Assembly (NCBI GenBank): GCA_002794735.1
Contig: NBAZ01000001.1
Span: forward strand, 3,224,001-3,288,000
Direction: 5' to 3'
DNA: 64,000 nt
Source: Pyrrhoderma lamaoense
Taxonomy: Eukaryota; Basidiomycota; Agaricomycetes; Hymenochaetales; Hymenochaetaceae
Part shown: positions 22,395-36,989 of the stretch, one piece after another
How the letters are laid out: each line of letters opens with the position of its first letter
Position numbering within the stretch: position 1 is the first letter of the stretch
Made by a program: the position numbers and the translations under genes
The notes under the pieces: model-generated
What the model was told of the DNA's origin: nothing
The model's database searches: none
The model's input: only the letters and a program-made list of their open reading frames with translations

Positions 22395-24709
22395 TCAAAA
22401 CCCAGCGGGGAGAGCCAAAACGGGATGCATGAACCCAAACCGGTTCACGGTCGGTAACTCAGCAGGCGCACTGTTCCTCCTCCGATGCTTCTCAACGTCT
22501 TCGTCTCCGTACTCGTCTCCGTCATTGACGTTGCCATTGTTATCCCCAGTCCAAGGCGCTCTAGGCGAGAGTAACGATCCCGGTCCATAACCGAGTTTGC
22601 TCATACCACCACCCATACCGATACCGATACACCCACCGCCGCCGCCGATACCGTTCATACATCCCCCCAAGTTCGAGTTCAAGTTACGATTATAGGTATA
22701 GTTAAGGTTATAGTTATAGTTGTGATTATAACCATACCCAGCACCCGTCTTCACGCGCGAACCCATTCCATTCGCGTTGGCGTTCACACCGTCCCATCGT
22801 CCCCCGACCCCAGCCCCAGCCCCACCAACCCCGACAGCAGCAGCAGTCCGCCGCCTGAGAGCACACAACATATCCTTCGCAGTCCTCGTCCTCGAATTGA
22901 ACACCTCAAGGTTCGCCTCCGTAAGCTGATGACGACTCCGATTTTGATTCTGATTCTGATTGTGCACGTCCGGGACTTGCGTTATCGTTATCTCGAACGT
23001 AGGCGACGAACGGGTTGTAGAGCATTTGTCTTCATCAGAGACTGGTCCCGCTCCATATGGACAGCGGGACAGTGGAGACAACGGGACAGGAAGAGAAGGA
23101 GAAGAAGACGGTAATAACGAATCCGTTCGTTGACGTTGACGAGGTACCACACCGACATTGCCATTACCATCATCAGCCGTAGTCATAGCAGCGCTAGCAG
23201 TATTAGCACTAGCGGTACTTGTCGTTGTAGAAGAAGAAGTAGTAGTAGTGGTGGTGATCTCCCTCGAAGGGAACCGAATCCTCCCAGTACAAGTCAGCCG
23301 AGGCCGTGCTTGTCGTTGTTGTTGCTGCTGCTCTGGCTGCTTCTCTACCTGTTTTACCTGCTGCACCCGCTGTTGCTGTTGAGCAACTATAAACGCTGGT
23401 AAGGGCGCCCTAACGCGGACCGCCTCGTTCTTATCCTCAGAAGACGTTGCATCTGTAGCATTCGAGGTAGCAGTAGCAGCAGCGGTAGAGGCAGTGGAGA
23501 CAATGGTAGTAGAAGCACCGGAATACCTCTCCATGATCTGTTCAAGTGAAGGCCAAGAAGTCTTTCGTGCATGTCCGTGCCCGTTCCTCTTTTGCTGTTG
23601 CTCTTGCACCCGTCGTCGCTGCACCTCACTCGGGCCCTCAACTCCACCTTGGACGTCCTGGGTCTCCTCACTCTCCCCCGTCGTCACGGTAATCGTAGGA
23701 AGAAGCATCAATCCAGGTCTAGGTCCAGGCTCCTTCTTCTCTTCCAAAGAGTTCCCAGCCAAGACTTTCTGTTGTTGTGTTGTTGTTGTTTCCGAACACA
23801 CGTAGTCGTCGTACACCCCAAAGTCCTAAAATCAACCTGCTCAACCCATCTTTTCCTAGTCACATAGTACATCCCACCACCACCACCACCACCTTCCACT
23901 TTCTCCTCCTCATCTTCTTCACTATAACCTAAACCTTGGCCTCCCGCACAACCGCCCAACTCCAACCTCTCAAAATGTTCGAGCGGGGAGACTAGTCCAG
24001 GAGAAGGCAACGAGTAGTGAAAGATCGCTGGTGACTCGGGGGAGTCTTGGGTAGTGAAATGGCCGTTGGGGATGGAGGTGCACCGATCTTGGATAAGAAG
24101 AGCGCTCGTCGTTCGGCTGTTCGAAAAGAATATGGTATTTAGACGTTAATTAGTTAGTATTGGAATTTGAACGTATGGAAAAGGTAGTTGTGGATGTTAG
24201 GATGGGATAAAGTTATTAAAAGGAATGAAAAGATAAACATGTATAACGAATCCATCAAGAGATAGCACGGATTTGAAAAGCGTATAACATATATACACAC
24301 CTTGCTTATTCTTATGCGCCTTGATCGCCACCTCCTTCCTCAAATCCTTCTTCTTCTGAGCAGAAGCAGAAGCAGAACTACACAACACCGCCCGACTGCG
24401 TTCCTTCGAAGCGCGTAACAGCGCCTGGAACGCCTCGTCCTTCAACCCCTGTCCTTTTACTTTCTTACTTGACGACGAGGGGAGAGAACGTAGAGGACTG
24501 AGTGAATACGAGTGAGCTGGTGGAGTGAGGAGTGTTGATCTGTATCCGTCTTCGTCGTCATCGTTGCTGCTGCCGCCGCCGCCGCCGGTACCATGAAACC
24601 CTTGGTTTAAGGGAGTGAAAGGCGAGTAGGGTTCCGGCTGGGGTTCTTCAGGTGGGGCGAACGATATTTCGATAACGGGAACTGGAGAAGTCACCATGTC
24701 TAATGCCAT
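22395..24709 (-). CDS. Large disordered conserved protein with WVEQVDF motif, apparent frame breaks
   Basis: About 690 residues, function unknown. Start ATG at 24709 (MALDMVTSPVPVIEISFAPP). Exon 1 includes a charged helix (LKDEAFQALLRASKERSR and QKKKDLRKEVAIKAHKNK). After an intron (about 24300-24117) the next exon reads ERRALFLSKIGAPPSPTA. It is followed by the strongly patterned ESPAIFHYSLPSPGLVSPL, an acidic/glycine stretch, and YVTRKRWVEQVDF. The long last segment is rich in Thr/Ser/Ala, Gln and Asn/Tyr repeats and contains KTSWPSLEQIMERY. It ends RRRNSAPAELPTVNRFGF...LPAGF. The combination of these short conserved blocks within disorder is one I know from agaricomycete hypothetical proteins. 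Frame changes at the GGGGG run 24038-24042 and near the CCCC run 23816-23819 both look like one missing base. No enzyme domain is visible. Confidence 0.72.
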
Positions 24710-26705
24710 TTCTATTCTCGTTCCTCGTTGTTGTCAATTAGTTATTTAGTAGTATTGCGTAGTGTATATGTTTTGTTGGATTCTCCTTGTCTTGATGATA
24801 ATGATAGTAGAAAGTACAGAGGTAAGAAACGAAATTGCAATAAAAGAGAGAGAGAGAGAGATTGTTTTAAGAGTAAGAGTAAGAGTAAGATGAGAGTGGA
24901 CGGAGGGCGGCCAGCACCAGACAAGAGAGGGGTTTGAAAGAACCCTGATGGGATATCCTGTATCTTGACGTGGAGAAATAAGAGGGCTGATGAATGAAAT
25001 CAAATGGTGCATCAGAATCAGTAACAAATTATCACGATGATAGAAAAGAGAAATCCACACGTACGGAACACCAAGCCTCGGAGTAAAGTAGGAACTAGCC
25101 CTCAGAAGAAAGAAAGAGAAAAGGAGAGGGGAAAAGCGACTCGCGCTTTTATCTTTTTGTTTAGACCGAGCTAAAGGGGGTGTGTATGTATGTGCGTGAG
25201 TGTGAGTGGATGTGTGTAGAGAGAGAGAAGAAAGGGGGAGGTGGCGACGGAAAGGAAGGTTGTATTTATTCCCGCTTTGTGCTTTGCCCAGTGTGCTTGT
25301 TACCGCTGCCTGCTGCGGGCACTCGGCTCCTGCCTTCTCCTTTATTATTTTTCAAACGGAAGGGACGGGTCGCGACCATCAACTGAGCCGTCGCGAGTAT
25401 TTCAGAATTCATAATTCAGATATTAGAAAAATATAAATATTGAAATGATATTGAAATGATATATCGAGATACGTCCGTCCCTACACAGCAGCAACCCGGT
25501 TGCCACTCTTGGCAGTTATAAACACAAGAAACATCGAAATATCAACTTCCCCAGTTCATCACGTGGATCACTCACTCGCAGTATTCTTCTCTCTCCCTTT
25601 CTTTAGTTTCCCTTTGAGAGCAAAGATAAAATAACAAGATCAACTCAATAGCTATCAAAAAATTCTCCTACGACCTAGTTACATCCAAAACAAGCCAGAG
25701 CCAAGACAAGGACAAAAGCACAACAACAACATCAGCGGTAGCTCCCCCTTTGTTGAGGACAACATCAACGACATCAGCAACAACATACATCAAGTACCCA
25801 AGGGAAAAAAAAAAAGGTTTACAATGTCAAAACACCGCCTGTAAATCGCAACAAAAAAAAACCCCAAAGTGACCAAAAAGAAAGGAAAAAAGAGCCCCAT
25901 TGTGTCTCATCGTTAACCACTGCCCCCTGCGGAGAAACTAGCATTTAACCACAAAAAGATCACTTGCTAACTACAACCCCGGGACCGTAGTCCCTAACCC
26001 TCCCTTTAACTTTTTCTCACAAACATATACAGTAACAGTACCCAAGTACTAAACGCCCGACGCGCAGCTTTACTCCGGTGCCAAGGCCCCCCCCCTCCAA
26101 CCCTCTTTCGGTCCCGAACTCAATATTAATATTAATATATATTTCCACTACCCCTCTCTCTCCCGTTTTGCCTTCACTACCTACACTACACTACCCTACC
26201 CTCGACGATACCCGCTACACAGCAGCACAGCAACACAGCAATACAGCAGCACAGTAACAACACTACGCCGCTCCGAAGGCGAGGGGAGGGGGGAGGGGTG
26301 TACGCAGCCAAAAAAAATAAAACCCCCGTGGCTGCGCATCACCGTCTTGTTAACGACGGTTTAACCCATACCTTAACATCTCGTTATTAACTCAATATGA
26401 ATATTTACACGTACATATCTGTTAAAGGGGTGATACCCATAGGAGGTAAAAACATATGAGATCATTTCACGTGAAAGGTAGTAGACGCTGTTTGTTAAAT
26501 TATTTTGCTTTACGATAACTATTCTGTTTTCGTTACGAGTCTCGGTATGGTATTCACCTATATTTATGTTATTTTTTTAAGAGGGCACACCATCACGAAC
26601 ATAATCTCTTTCTCTATATACACGGAGGTACACACATACACATACACATACACGTTCAAACAAGCTTAAATTCAATCATCTCTTCAAGTGTGTTTTTAAT
26701 ATTTA
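24710..26705. other. Two-kilobase gene-free stretch
   Basis: Upstream region of the WVEQVDF gene and 3' region of LYS1. It contains GA, GAGTAA, CAGCA/CACAGCA and short homopolymer tracts and no convincing exon. The CAACA-rich portion at 25640-25800 could belong to a long 5' leader of an unseen transcript; that is speculative. Confidence 0.45.
24845..24889. repeat. (GA)n and (AAGAGT)n simple repeats
   Basis: A GA run at 24845-24861 followed by a short AAGAGT hexamer array, in the upstream region of the WVEQVDF gene. Confidence 0.8.
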
Positions 26706-28502
<1,797 letters not shown>

Positions 28503-29040
28503 TTAGTAAAGTATAGTTCTTTGATGTAGCTGTAGCTGTAATAGTTGTGATAGTCGAAGTTGAAGGGAAAAGTAGTGACGGATGGGACAAACAGCCCTTT
28601 TTAAATGGCTCTACTTAATTTTTTCTTCTTTCCAAATAAAATGACTCCCTTTGCATATATGCACATCACGTGATTTATTATTTGACTCGAACTGAGGAAC
28701 TTCCTTTTTTTGTGTTGGGGCCATCTCAAATTTTGTTCCGGGAGTATCCAGAGCAAAGCTCAGGGACTTGGAAAGGATAGAAGGAGAGGAGGATACAAAC
28801 TTGGTTTTTTTCACCCTTTTTACTTTTTGCCACATCTGGGTATTCATAATCGCTCTTCTATGGATATTACTTACCGCGTGAGGGAGAGATACTAAATTAT
28901 ATCATACTATTTTATACATCCGATATCAACTAGCCTACTTCTAACCTTGCTCACGCACTATGCACTATGCAAAAGAGGCAGTAGGAGGGATGAAAACATC
29001 CTAAAGTCAATCGGCTTACTAACCCCCCTCTCCCTCTCCT

Positions 29041-29063
29041 AATCTGAATCTGAATCTGAATCT
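29041..29063. repeat. (AATCTG)n hexamer repeat
   Basis: Nearly four copies of AATCTG in tandem. Confidence 0.85.
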
Positions 29064-30447
29064 TAGCATCTCATGATCTATGGACTTGACAACGCTCTCC
29101 TCCCCTCTCCCCCAAACTCGAATTCTCAATCAAGATTCAAGACAAACAAAGCTCTTAAAACCATCTGAAGCCACCGGGCGGGGATAACAGCAACCGCATA
29201 TACGCAGCTTCGTAGTTATGTAGTTATGTGTATATGCGTATATGCTGTGTATGTATACTATATACATGTATACCATCAATTATCCATATTATCATCAATG
29301 AGCTCCATCGCTATCAACATACATCATCATAGCACCTTCGCCCATATTCAATTGCGCCCGCAACAGATGCTGTGAAGGGGGGGAGGAAGGAAAAGAGCGT
29401 TGCGCGGCATTGCATTGACTACCAAATGTTATTTTCTAACTACCGACTGCTGACTAATTACTAGCCTTTATGCTACTAACGAATTTTGACGACTGGGTGG
29501 CTTGATGAATGGGAACTACTGATGACTAGGGGGATGACGACCGATGTCTGGATGTCTGGTGCGGCTGACGACGGACTTGGTGTTAGAAACGATGAAGAAG
29601 AGGGGAGCATTTCAATATTTTTAAGTGTCGTGAGAATCTGCACTTAAACTCTAGATCATATCGAGTAGTTGACTGTCGTTCCATGTCACACCAGCAAGCT
29701 TTTACATACAGATTATGAAGAGAACGAAAAAGAATATTACATGTCTTCTAAACTTTTACTCGAAATCGTAGCAATTGACTTCTGTTGCTTTTTTTGTGAG
29801 TCTGGAAGATTTCCTTTTTCTGTCAGTGGCTTGGGTTGGCTATCTCTTGCGCGGGTTCTATATGTTGAATCAACGTCTTGACGTCTCAAGGGGGGTAAAA
29901 GGAAGCACTGGAAGTTTCCCTGTATCCTGTACCATACACCTTCTTCATCTTCTATCACCATACGACGCTACGCCCATTCTCCCTGATGCACCTAATAGAA
30001 AAGGTCCACTGTCTTAAGCAGGGTCAAGGATACACTGTCCCGTTCAGCGCACAAATATCAGATTCTCAGGATAGAAAGCATTATGACAAAATCAAGAATG
30101 CCCCCCTCCCCCAACAACTATCTTTCACACCCAGATTTCTAGACGTTCTATTTCTGCTACCGACTCGGACTCGGGAACATACAAACATACACAAGTCACA
30201 AAAAAATATTTGAAATTTAACTCAAATTCTCGAGAAACGTAATAAATTTAAAACAGAGCACATACATACAACATACAACCAACGCGCGGCTATCTAAAGA
30301 AAAGATGATCCTTTTCAAAGTTTTCCTTTATTCTATATGATATAATTACAAAACTGAGTAATTCACACGCTCACAAGAAAAAAAGGAATAGTTGTTCCTG
30401 GTTACCCGTTTACCCACCTTTCCGAGTCGAGTAACACGTATCCTATA

Positions 30448-30461
30448 CCCCCCCCCCCCCC
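30448..30461. repeat. Poly-C run, 14 bases
   Basis: Uninterrupted C homopolymer; a second run of 11 C followed by 7 T lies at 31791-31808. Such runs are prone to length error. Confidence 0.85.
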
Positions 30462-32134
30462 TTCCTCTCTTCAACGCCTTTTTCTCATTTTTCGTAATAA
30501 TGATGTTATATTGAGATAACGTGTGGATACATTGGCGTAACAAGCAAAAAGATCATCAAGCAAATAAATAAATAAACATGATGAAATAATGAAAATAAGT
30601 GATATCAAATTAATATTATCATTGATTCACTTTCCTTATGGTTTGCATTTAATTTCTTTATTTACACCGAATTGATTCACAGAGTATCCATATGCATTTT
30701 TGATAATGAAATCTGGAATCTACAGGGTAGGACGGTTCCGATCGGGTTGTCTCCATCCTTTCCTTTCCCCCATCAACGCCAACTATATTTTATCTTTCGT
30801 CGTTTTTTTTTCTCGATTTTTGACTTGACGACGTGAGTAACTTTTGTTCTTGGTATTGGTTAACTTGGAACTAGAACTAGTTTAGATTTTTTTTCCGTTT
30901 TTGTGGATATGGATGTGGATGTGGAGAGCGAGCTGAAACTCTTTTGTTGCATATTAGAATGTAGAAAAGGTGGGTGTAATGTTGTGAAAATGGTACAGCT
31001 ACAGTAGGAGTCGAAGAAACGAGGGTTATCTAAGGTTATGTGATTTGTAAATAAAAGAAAAAAAATGATAATAATAATGATGATGATAGTAGATGCATAG
31101 TATATGAATCGATGAGATAAACACATAATAGCCTTTTGGGAAATTGCATAGAAGAGAAAGACTCAAAGAGGGAGGGGTGATTGTTGTCATGTACGAGTGT
31201 AACGTAACGTAATCCGAGCTTTGTAAGTAGTGTCTGCGTTCCCAATGCAACGCTTGTGTTGGTCACGGTAATCACTGGGTATGATGATAATATATATGAG
31301 ATACTTTAATGCTGAATCTTAGATATGATAAACACCCTTGAGACAAAAAGACTCTCGTCGTTTGAAGAAGATTAAAGTAATCTTTACTTCAGTATACTGG
31401 CTTATCGATCTCGAGTCCAAGATCAACTTGGTTAGTTAATATATCATATATTATGAACTCCTGAACTCAACCCTCGGTTGAGGCATCATTCATACAACTT
31501 AGAAAAGGGGTTGTGTATGAAAGTATGTTGAGAGTAGTTTCATTTCACGTCGTCAATACCCCATCATTTCTTTTAGAATGATGCATGATACATAATACAT
31601 AGTACTTGATACATATCTATATATAATATACGGTGGCAAACACGCGTCTAGGCCTCTAGGGTGTGAGGCTTTGCTTGTAGATCTCAATTGAAGCCACACA
31701 TCTAGGTGGCACCACCATCGGGGGTTTATATCAAGATCTACTACCTCCACTAGCACTATTAGCTACGTACTATCTACCATACTATATCAACCCCCCCCCC
31801 CTTTTTTTCCTTCCTGGCTTTCATTCCGAGGAATTGCTAAATGGTTTACAAGCCCCTGTATAAACCTACATACACACATACATACACAAAAAAATAACCT
31901 TTTTTGATTTATTTACTTCCGTAATCGTCCTTTAGGACGATGAAAATCTTTTGTCACTTCTCTTCCATCTTCCCCTCCCCTGAATTGTCACGTTACTGTG
32001 GCTTGAGTCCTAGCGCTTCCCTTCGGGACTTGCTACTTGCATCAAAGTACGGTTTTTCTCCCTAAAGATGTTGTTAGAGATAGAAGTGGGGAGAAGGTAA
32101 GTTGATGGATGTAAAAAAAAATTGGTGAAGATGG

Positions 32135-33813
32135 TCAGTCACGCAATCTCGGTAAAAGAAGAAAAGGAGGGGGAAAAAAGGGGGTGTAGAGGTGTTGGTG
32201 TTGCTGATGGTGGTGAAGAAGCAGAAGAAGAAGAAGAAACAGTTGACAACGTACTAGAGAAACTACTCGGTCTCCTTGTCGTTTCAGACCAGTGTAAATA
32301 TAGTCGTACGTCGCAGAGTGATAAAATGATCTATTATCCCAGATCGCTACCGAGTTCTAGGATTTATTATTAGTATTTATATATTCGAGGTGTAAATAGA
32401 TTAGCCGAGGAGATAAATTTAAAAATAATATGGTAGAGAGGAAAGATTATTGAACGTACCTTTTCCCATTTGAACCGGACTTGGAGGTCGTGGTTCATAG
32501 TGACGAGAGAGAAAAGGTAGCTAGGGAAATGAGGTTAATGATAATTGGTATTAAATTTTTTTTAAAAATCCCAAAAATATTTTCTGGTGTAATTCGAAAC
32601 TCACTTGAGGATCATATCTGATTCGTCTTTTGTGACACCGAGGATACGTTTTGTGAATGCTTGGTTGACAAATACGGACTTCCATCCAGTAACTGGATTC
32701 GTCCTATATTGATATGATAAAATCAGGGTCGTCTAAATTCTCCTTACTCCCCCCTTTGTTAGAATATGACTATACCTGATTACAGGATGAACTGCTTCCA
32801 GATGTCTACCAACGTTTCCAGGAGAGCCTCTTTCACCTTTCGGAGAGCATCAATCATATAGCTCGTCAAATTTATGAGATGATAAAGCACCTTCGCGAAG
32901 TTTGATGCCAACGCCATCTGCAATAAGTTGGAAGAAACGAGCTTCGTGAATTGCCTCAAGCGTTTCAAGATATTTCGCGAACGAAGGGGAGAGGCGGTCA
33001 TATACTTCATAACCTCTTTTAAGTAATTCAATTGTGCATCAATAATTTATCACCATCAAATTTAAAGGGACATACGAGGCGAATATAGTATCTCCTCCAG
33101 TTAGTGATCCGTTGATGGTAGGCAAAGTATGAAGTTTAAGCATTGTATAATCAGAAGGAATGGGCTCAAATGTAATATCCGAGTGCCAGTCCATTCTAGA
33201 ATATAATAAAAAATGTATGATTGAGCTTACTTTGAGTTGATGATATATAATCCTTAAACTCACGATGCGAAAGTTGATTTTTCCATATTCACTTTATCAT
33301 ACACATTTTGTCTATCCGAGGTTATGATACTGACTTCGTCTCCTAGCTCAGAGGTATCTTCTGTGCATGGATGTACATGCAACTTCGATGATTCCGGTTT
33401 TCCAGTAAGTACACCGAGTTTTGATATCAACGTTTTCATTTGCTCAATATTGATATCTTGGTCCCTAAAGAAGACTACACCTCGTTGCGCGACTGTAAAG
33501 AGTATATGCAAATATAAATTAGACCCTGTATATCATGCATGTGCGATGAACCAAACGGGGCTTAAGGCTTACTAAGTATACCAAGGTCCTTGATGATCTC
33601 ATCGGAATTTGAAGCCTCCAGAAAGTCGGTAAGTTTGGTTCCTCGAGCGAACTCAGTGCCAGTGGTTGGCGTGAGATCGAGCTTTTCGTATTTCTCAAGG
33701 GAAGTGCCTAGCTTGAGAGGTACCGGCGAGCCCACTAGGTTTAATTTTGCGATCTTCTTCTCCACTTCCTCGGTTTCCGGCGCTGTCAATTGGGTGCGTG
33801 TTGGTACAGGCAT
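32135..33813 (-). CDS. TauD/TfdA-family 2-oxoglutarate/Fe(II) dioxygenase
   Basis: Probable sulfonate/taurine-type dioxygenase (Jlp1-like), about 390 residues. Start ATG at 33813 (MPVPTRTQLTAPETEEVEKK). Visible blocks are GTEFARGTKLTDFL, VAQRGVVFFRDQD, KLHVHPCTEDTSELGDEV and the metal motif WHSDITFEP (HxD). SLTGGDTIFAS, LSPSFAKYLETLEAIHE, then RGSPGNVGRHLEAVHPVIR, TNPVTGWKSVFVNQAF and NSVAIWDNRSFYHSAT follow; the last carries the second iron histidine and, downstream, the 2-oxoglutarate arginine region. An in-frame TGA near 32860 is removed by an intron (GTGCTT to AAAG, about 32890-32830). After GDRVVSL the tail is a Leu/His/Gln-rich run to TGA at 32135 instead of the usual short basic end. 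The substrate is not determinable. No sulfur-pathway gene is next to it. Confidence 0.85.
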
Positions 33814-35020
33814 TTTTATAAAGCACGCAGAGGGCGTTTACACTAGATGAATATGACTTGAAGGGGACGGTGAGGTTATGTACCAGGCCTTATATGTTTT
33901 GATGAGAAGATCAGATAATAAGTGAAGATGCTATGATGGCGTGATAACATGAGAGAAAGTAGGGTAATGATTGAATTAGTTATCTCCTTTACAGTAGCTA
34001 CTTAAGCGATCTTGTTCATAAGTAAAAAAAAAAGTACGCGTATTACAGAAACACCGACCCTGCACTATCTTGTCTATTAAGACTCGAACCCTATTGCAAA
34101 TGCGAGCAAACAGATCAAATGCTAATCACCTATTTTATAATCCTGTTCTTTGACGGTTTCTGTTATTTGAATATGAAAATTAAAAAGTTTAAATATTATA
34201 TAATATCATCAGTAAGCGGCTACTGTGGTCCGTGTACTCATGTACTTCGCCTTCCGGATGATCTTCATATAGGAAAATTTCGAGAGAACTGTCTTCCTAA
34301 TAAAAGTAAAAGCTTCAGGTCGAGAGACGAAGAGAATCCATGTTTCCATCTCCCCCTCCCGCGGGATTTTTGTTGTGTCGCGGCAAATGGCGGCGATCGT
34401 TGCAAGAAAAATAAGTACAAATTGCGGAGATCCAAAATAGACGAGATGTGGCAGATGTGGCACAAAGTAACAAAATCTTCAAGACTCGCGCCTCAATCAG
34501 CAGAGAGAGTTGATAGACGACTCTTCTAGTGCAGGAGACAAGTTTAAAGCTTTCTAATATGTACTAAATAATTCACTTTCCTTTTTAGGAAGGCTCAAGA
34601 TAACACATCGGTGATCACTCAAAAGTTCCCGCGGAATTGCACCTGATTATTTCAATCCTAAGGAGCTATTCAACCATATGATCATGCACAAGCTATAGTA
34701 ATCAGTCTTATCGATATGTATGAGTATTAAAATTGATCTCCTTTACCACTTTCCAAAAGGATGAAGGATGATGCTCTGTGACATGGCAATTCCATGGGAG
34801 GCGTTGGTTCACTTCTTTTTTAATATAAAGAAGAACCTCGGAGAAGAAGTTGAAACGGTATCCGTCTCTACTCACTTTTGGATAAAACGCAATGTGGCCC
34901 GGGAAGGCACCTGATTACTATTACAGCATATGTCTTTCTAGGCTACAAGGGAAGATATTGTTCTAAACCAAACTAAGGATACACCACCGGGAGAAAAAAA
35001 AATTAATAGGTAAAAACTTG
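33814..35020. other. Intergenic, TauD promoter and IES1-A 3' region
   Basis: AT-rich. An open frame of 136 codons on the plus strand at 34119-34529 has no recognisable similarity and is not called. No tRNA could be folded from the TTCGA-containing stretch at 34083. Confidence 0.45.
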
Positions 35021-36989
35021 TCATCGTACAATAGGCCGTCTGCGTGTTCTCGGGTATGGGGACCATCTGACACTAGATCGTTCATGTCCTTCAACCGGAC
35101 TATGGTATAAAGATATAGGAGGCGTAGGTGATTTCCCTCGCAGGCGATTGAGCACGCGCAAACGGCGTTCTGATGAACAATAAAGGACGGGTTGGGGAAA
35201 TGCTAATTTCAGATACCAGAATTTATTATTATTATGATTTGCACGTTGCCCACGCACCGTAATCAACCTTAACATGGTCATCGAATTCCTCGTCTGATTC
35301 TGCCAAAGGGTCTGTATTAGACACGATATGAAAAGCGTCTATTTTACAATTAGTTAGATGGTCGGTTTGTCTATGATATCTAGGGCTCTATACGTACGTT
35401 CTAGCATGGTTCGACGTGGTGGCATGGGGTGCTTATTTCCAACAGGGGTTAAAGGAACTGGGTATGTCGGGCTCACCCCTATACACGTCAGAGATATGAA
35501 ATTTAAGTATCAATTAATACCTTATATACTCACGACGCGCAATAGGTGATGGAGGCAACGTGTCGTATCCTACTGATTGCTGGGGCTCATAATGTTTAAA
35601 ACCACCCTCTCTATCATCATCTCTGTAAATTTGTCTTGGGGCTCGCGGCCGTCTAGGTGCAAGCTCCAGGACTTTATAAAATATAAAACTATAAGTCATA
35701 ATTAACTATAATGCGAAAGGGAAAAAAGCTACCTACTTTGAGTATTATTAAAATCACCTTTGTTTTTACGTTCAAAGGAGTTGGCTGAGACTAGGCGATG
35801 CAGAAAGGAGGTCCGCTCTTTGCACATTTTATTTCCCCACTCGATCTCATCTTCCGGATCTATATTCTCTCCTCTAATACGCATCTCTTCTGAGCTAAGG
35901 CGTGGCAACCGCGGTACCTTACCAGGATTACTCCGCGAGAAATCGTCAGAGAAAGGGTTTGTGGAGGGGGAATCACTAGGAGACGATGTCGGATCTTCGA
36001 GGTAGTGATATACGAGCCAGAGGAATGCTCTTGCCCGATAAGTGGAGGGTATATTAACTGGCATAAATAAATCCAAGAAATCTAAAGGGGGCTCGAAATG
36101 AGACCTTCCTAGGAGCTGTGGGGGAGGGGGAAAGGTGAATCGTGTGAGATTAAGGCATAACATTACAACAATAAAGCACTTGCAGTTGATTGATTTGCCA
36201 TAGTGAATAATAAGTTAACTATACTAGTAGGGGGCCTGATCCCTTGCCTCTGCTTGGGGTTCAGTACGATACTTTAGTAGCTATAAGTACGTTATGTTTA
36301 CCAAATTTTCTAAAACGGCGGCTAGTGATGTGGGCGCTCGTTTCAGTTCGTAAGGTAGCAAAGCTGCTTTAAGACAATTTTTTATTCGAGGGGCGTCTTG
36401 TAGATTCCCATCAGTCTTCTGTAGAGAGGGGACAGGATGGTAAGTCCGTAAGGCTGTCCTCATCTCTGGAAAAACTGCAAAGTCATCAAATATCATTAAA
36501 AAAGTATAAATACTATAAATTGACATTTATACGTACAGGCCATCGTAGTATTTATTCTACCAATGTTTGCGAGTAGTGATATCTTACCAAACTCAAGGCA
36601 AAGGCAGGAGTATCTTTCATTTTGTCTTTAAGGACTTTAGAACACCTAGGAGATTGGAATAAAGAATTGATATATAATTCGCCGAAGCAAACTTTGTTTG
36701 CAGCTTTCTCTGGCCTCTGGTCAGTAAAAGCCATTGTAGTATCAGAGAAAATAGCATCAAGTAAGTCAAACTGAATATCGAGACGGGTGAGCATTTCTGC
36801 GTCATTTTTCTTGATCGGGAGTATTTTTTTAAAGCTGAATTGAAGATTACTAGGAAAAGAGATAATTTTAACAATTGAGATCATGGGAAATATGATCAAG
36901 TAGTAAAAAATCAGAGAATACCTAGGCTCTAAGTCATTGTTCTGCATTCTTGCAGAGGGGGATACTTCATAGGATGTACTGGCGTTCAT
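35021..36989 (-). CDS. IES1: INO80 complex subunit Ies1, copy A, one apparent frame break
   Basis: Subunit of the INO80 chromatin remodeller, nuclear. Start ATG at 36989 (MNASTSYEVSPSARMQNN). The core is close to the family consensus: RLDIQFDLLDAIFSD, CFGELYINSLFQSPRCSKVL, SLLANIGRINTTMA, FFPEMRTALRTYHPVPSLQ, DGNLQDAPRIKNCLKAALL, RPPTSIVNLLFTMAN, SHFEPPLDFLDLFMPV, RARAFLWLVYHYLE. Later exons give RPRAPRQIYRDDDREGGFKH and YEPQQSVGYDTLPPSPIARR. Then come DPLAESDEEFDDHVK and RRLRVLNRLRGKSPTP, with a basic end at 35021. Between PAFAL and FGKISLLAN the frame shifts by one base at 36594-36597 (one G missing on the coding strand). The second copy in this window confirms the residues are contiguous there. 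Intron positions in the core match copy B. Conserved on both sides of the break, so probably functional. Confidence 0.88.

Noticed and set aside
32830..32895. In-frame stop in the TauD-type gene
   Set aside because: A short intron (GTGCTT ... AAAG) removes the TGA and gives the family sequence REGERGSP.
34060..34140. Possible tRNA on the minus strand (GGTTCGAGTC-like box)
   Set aside because: The T-stem and acceptor do not pair and the anticodon arm needs mismatches.
34119..34529. 136-codon plus-strand open frame
   Set aside because: No recognised similarity and no plausible neighbours or splice sites; overlapping frames on the other strand are equally open.
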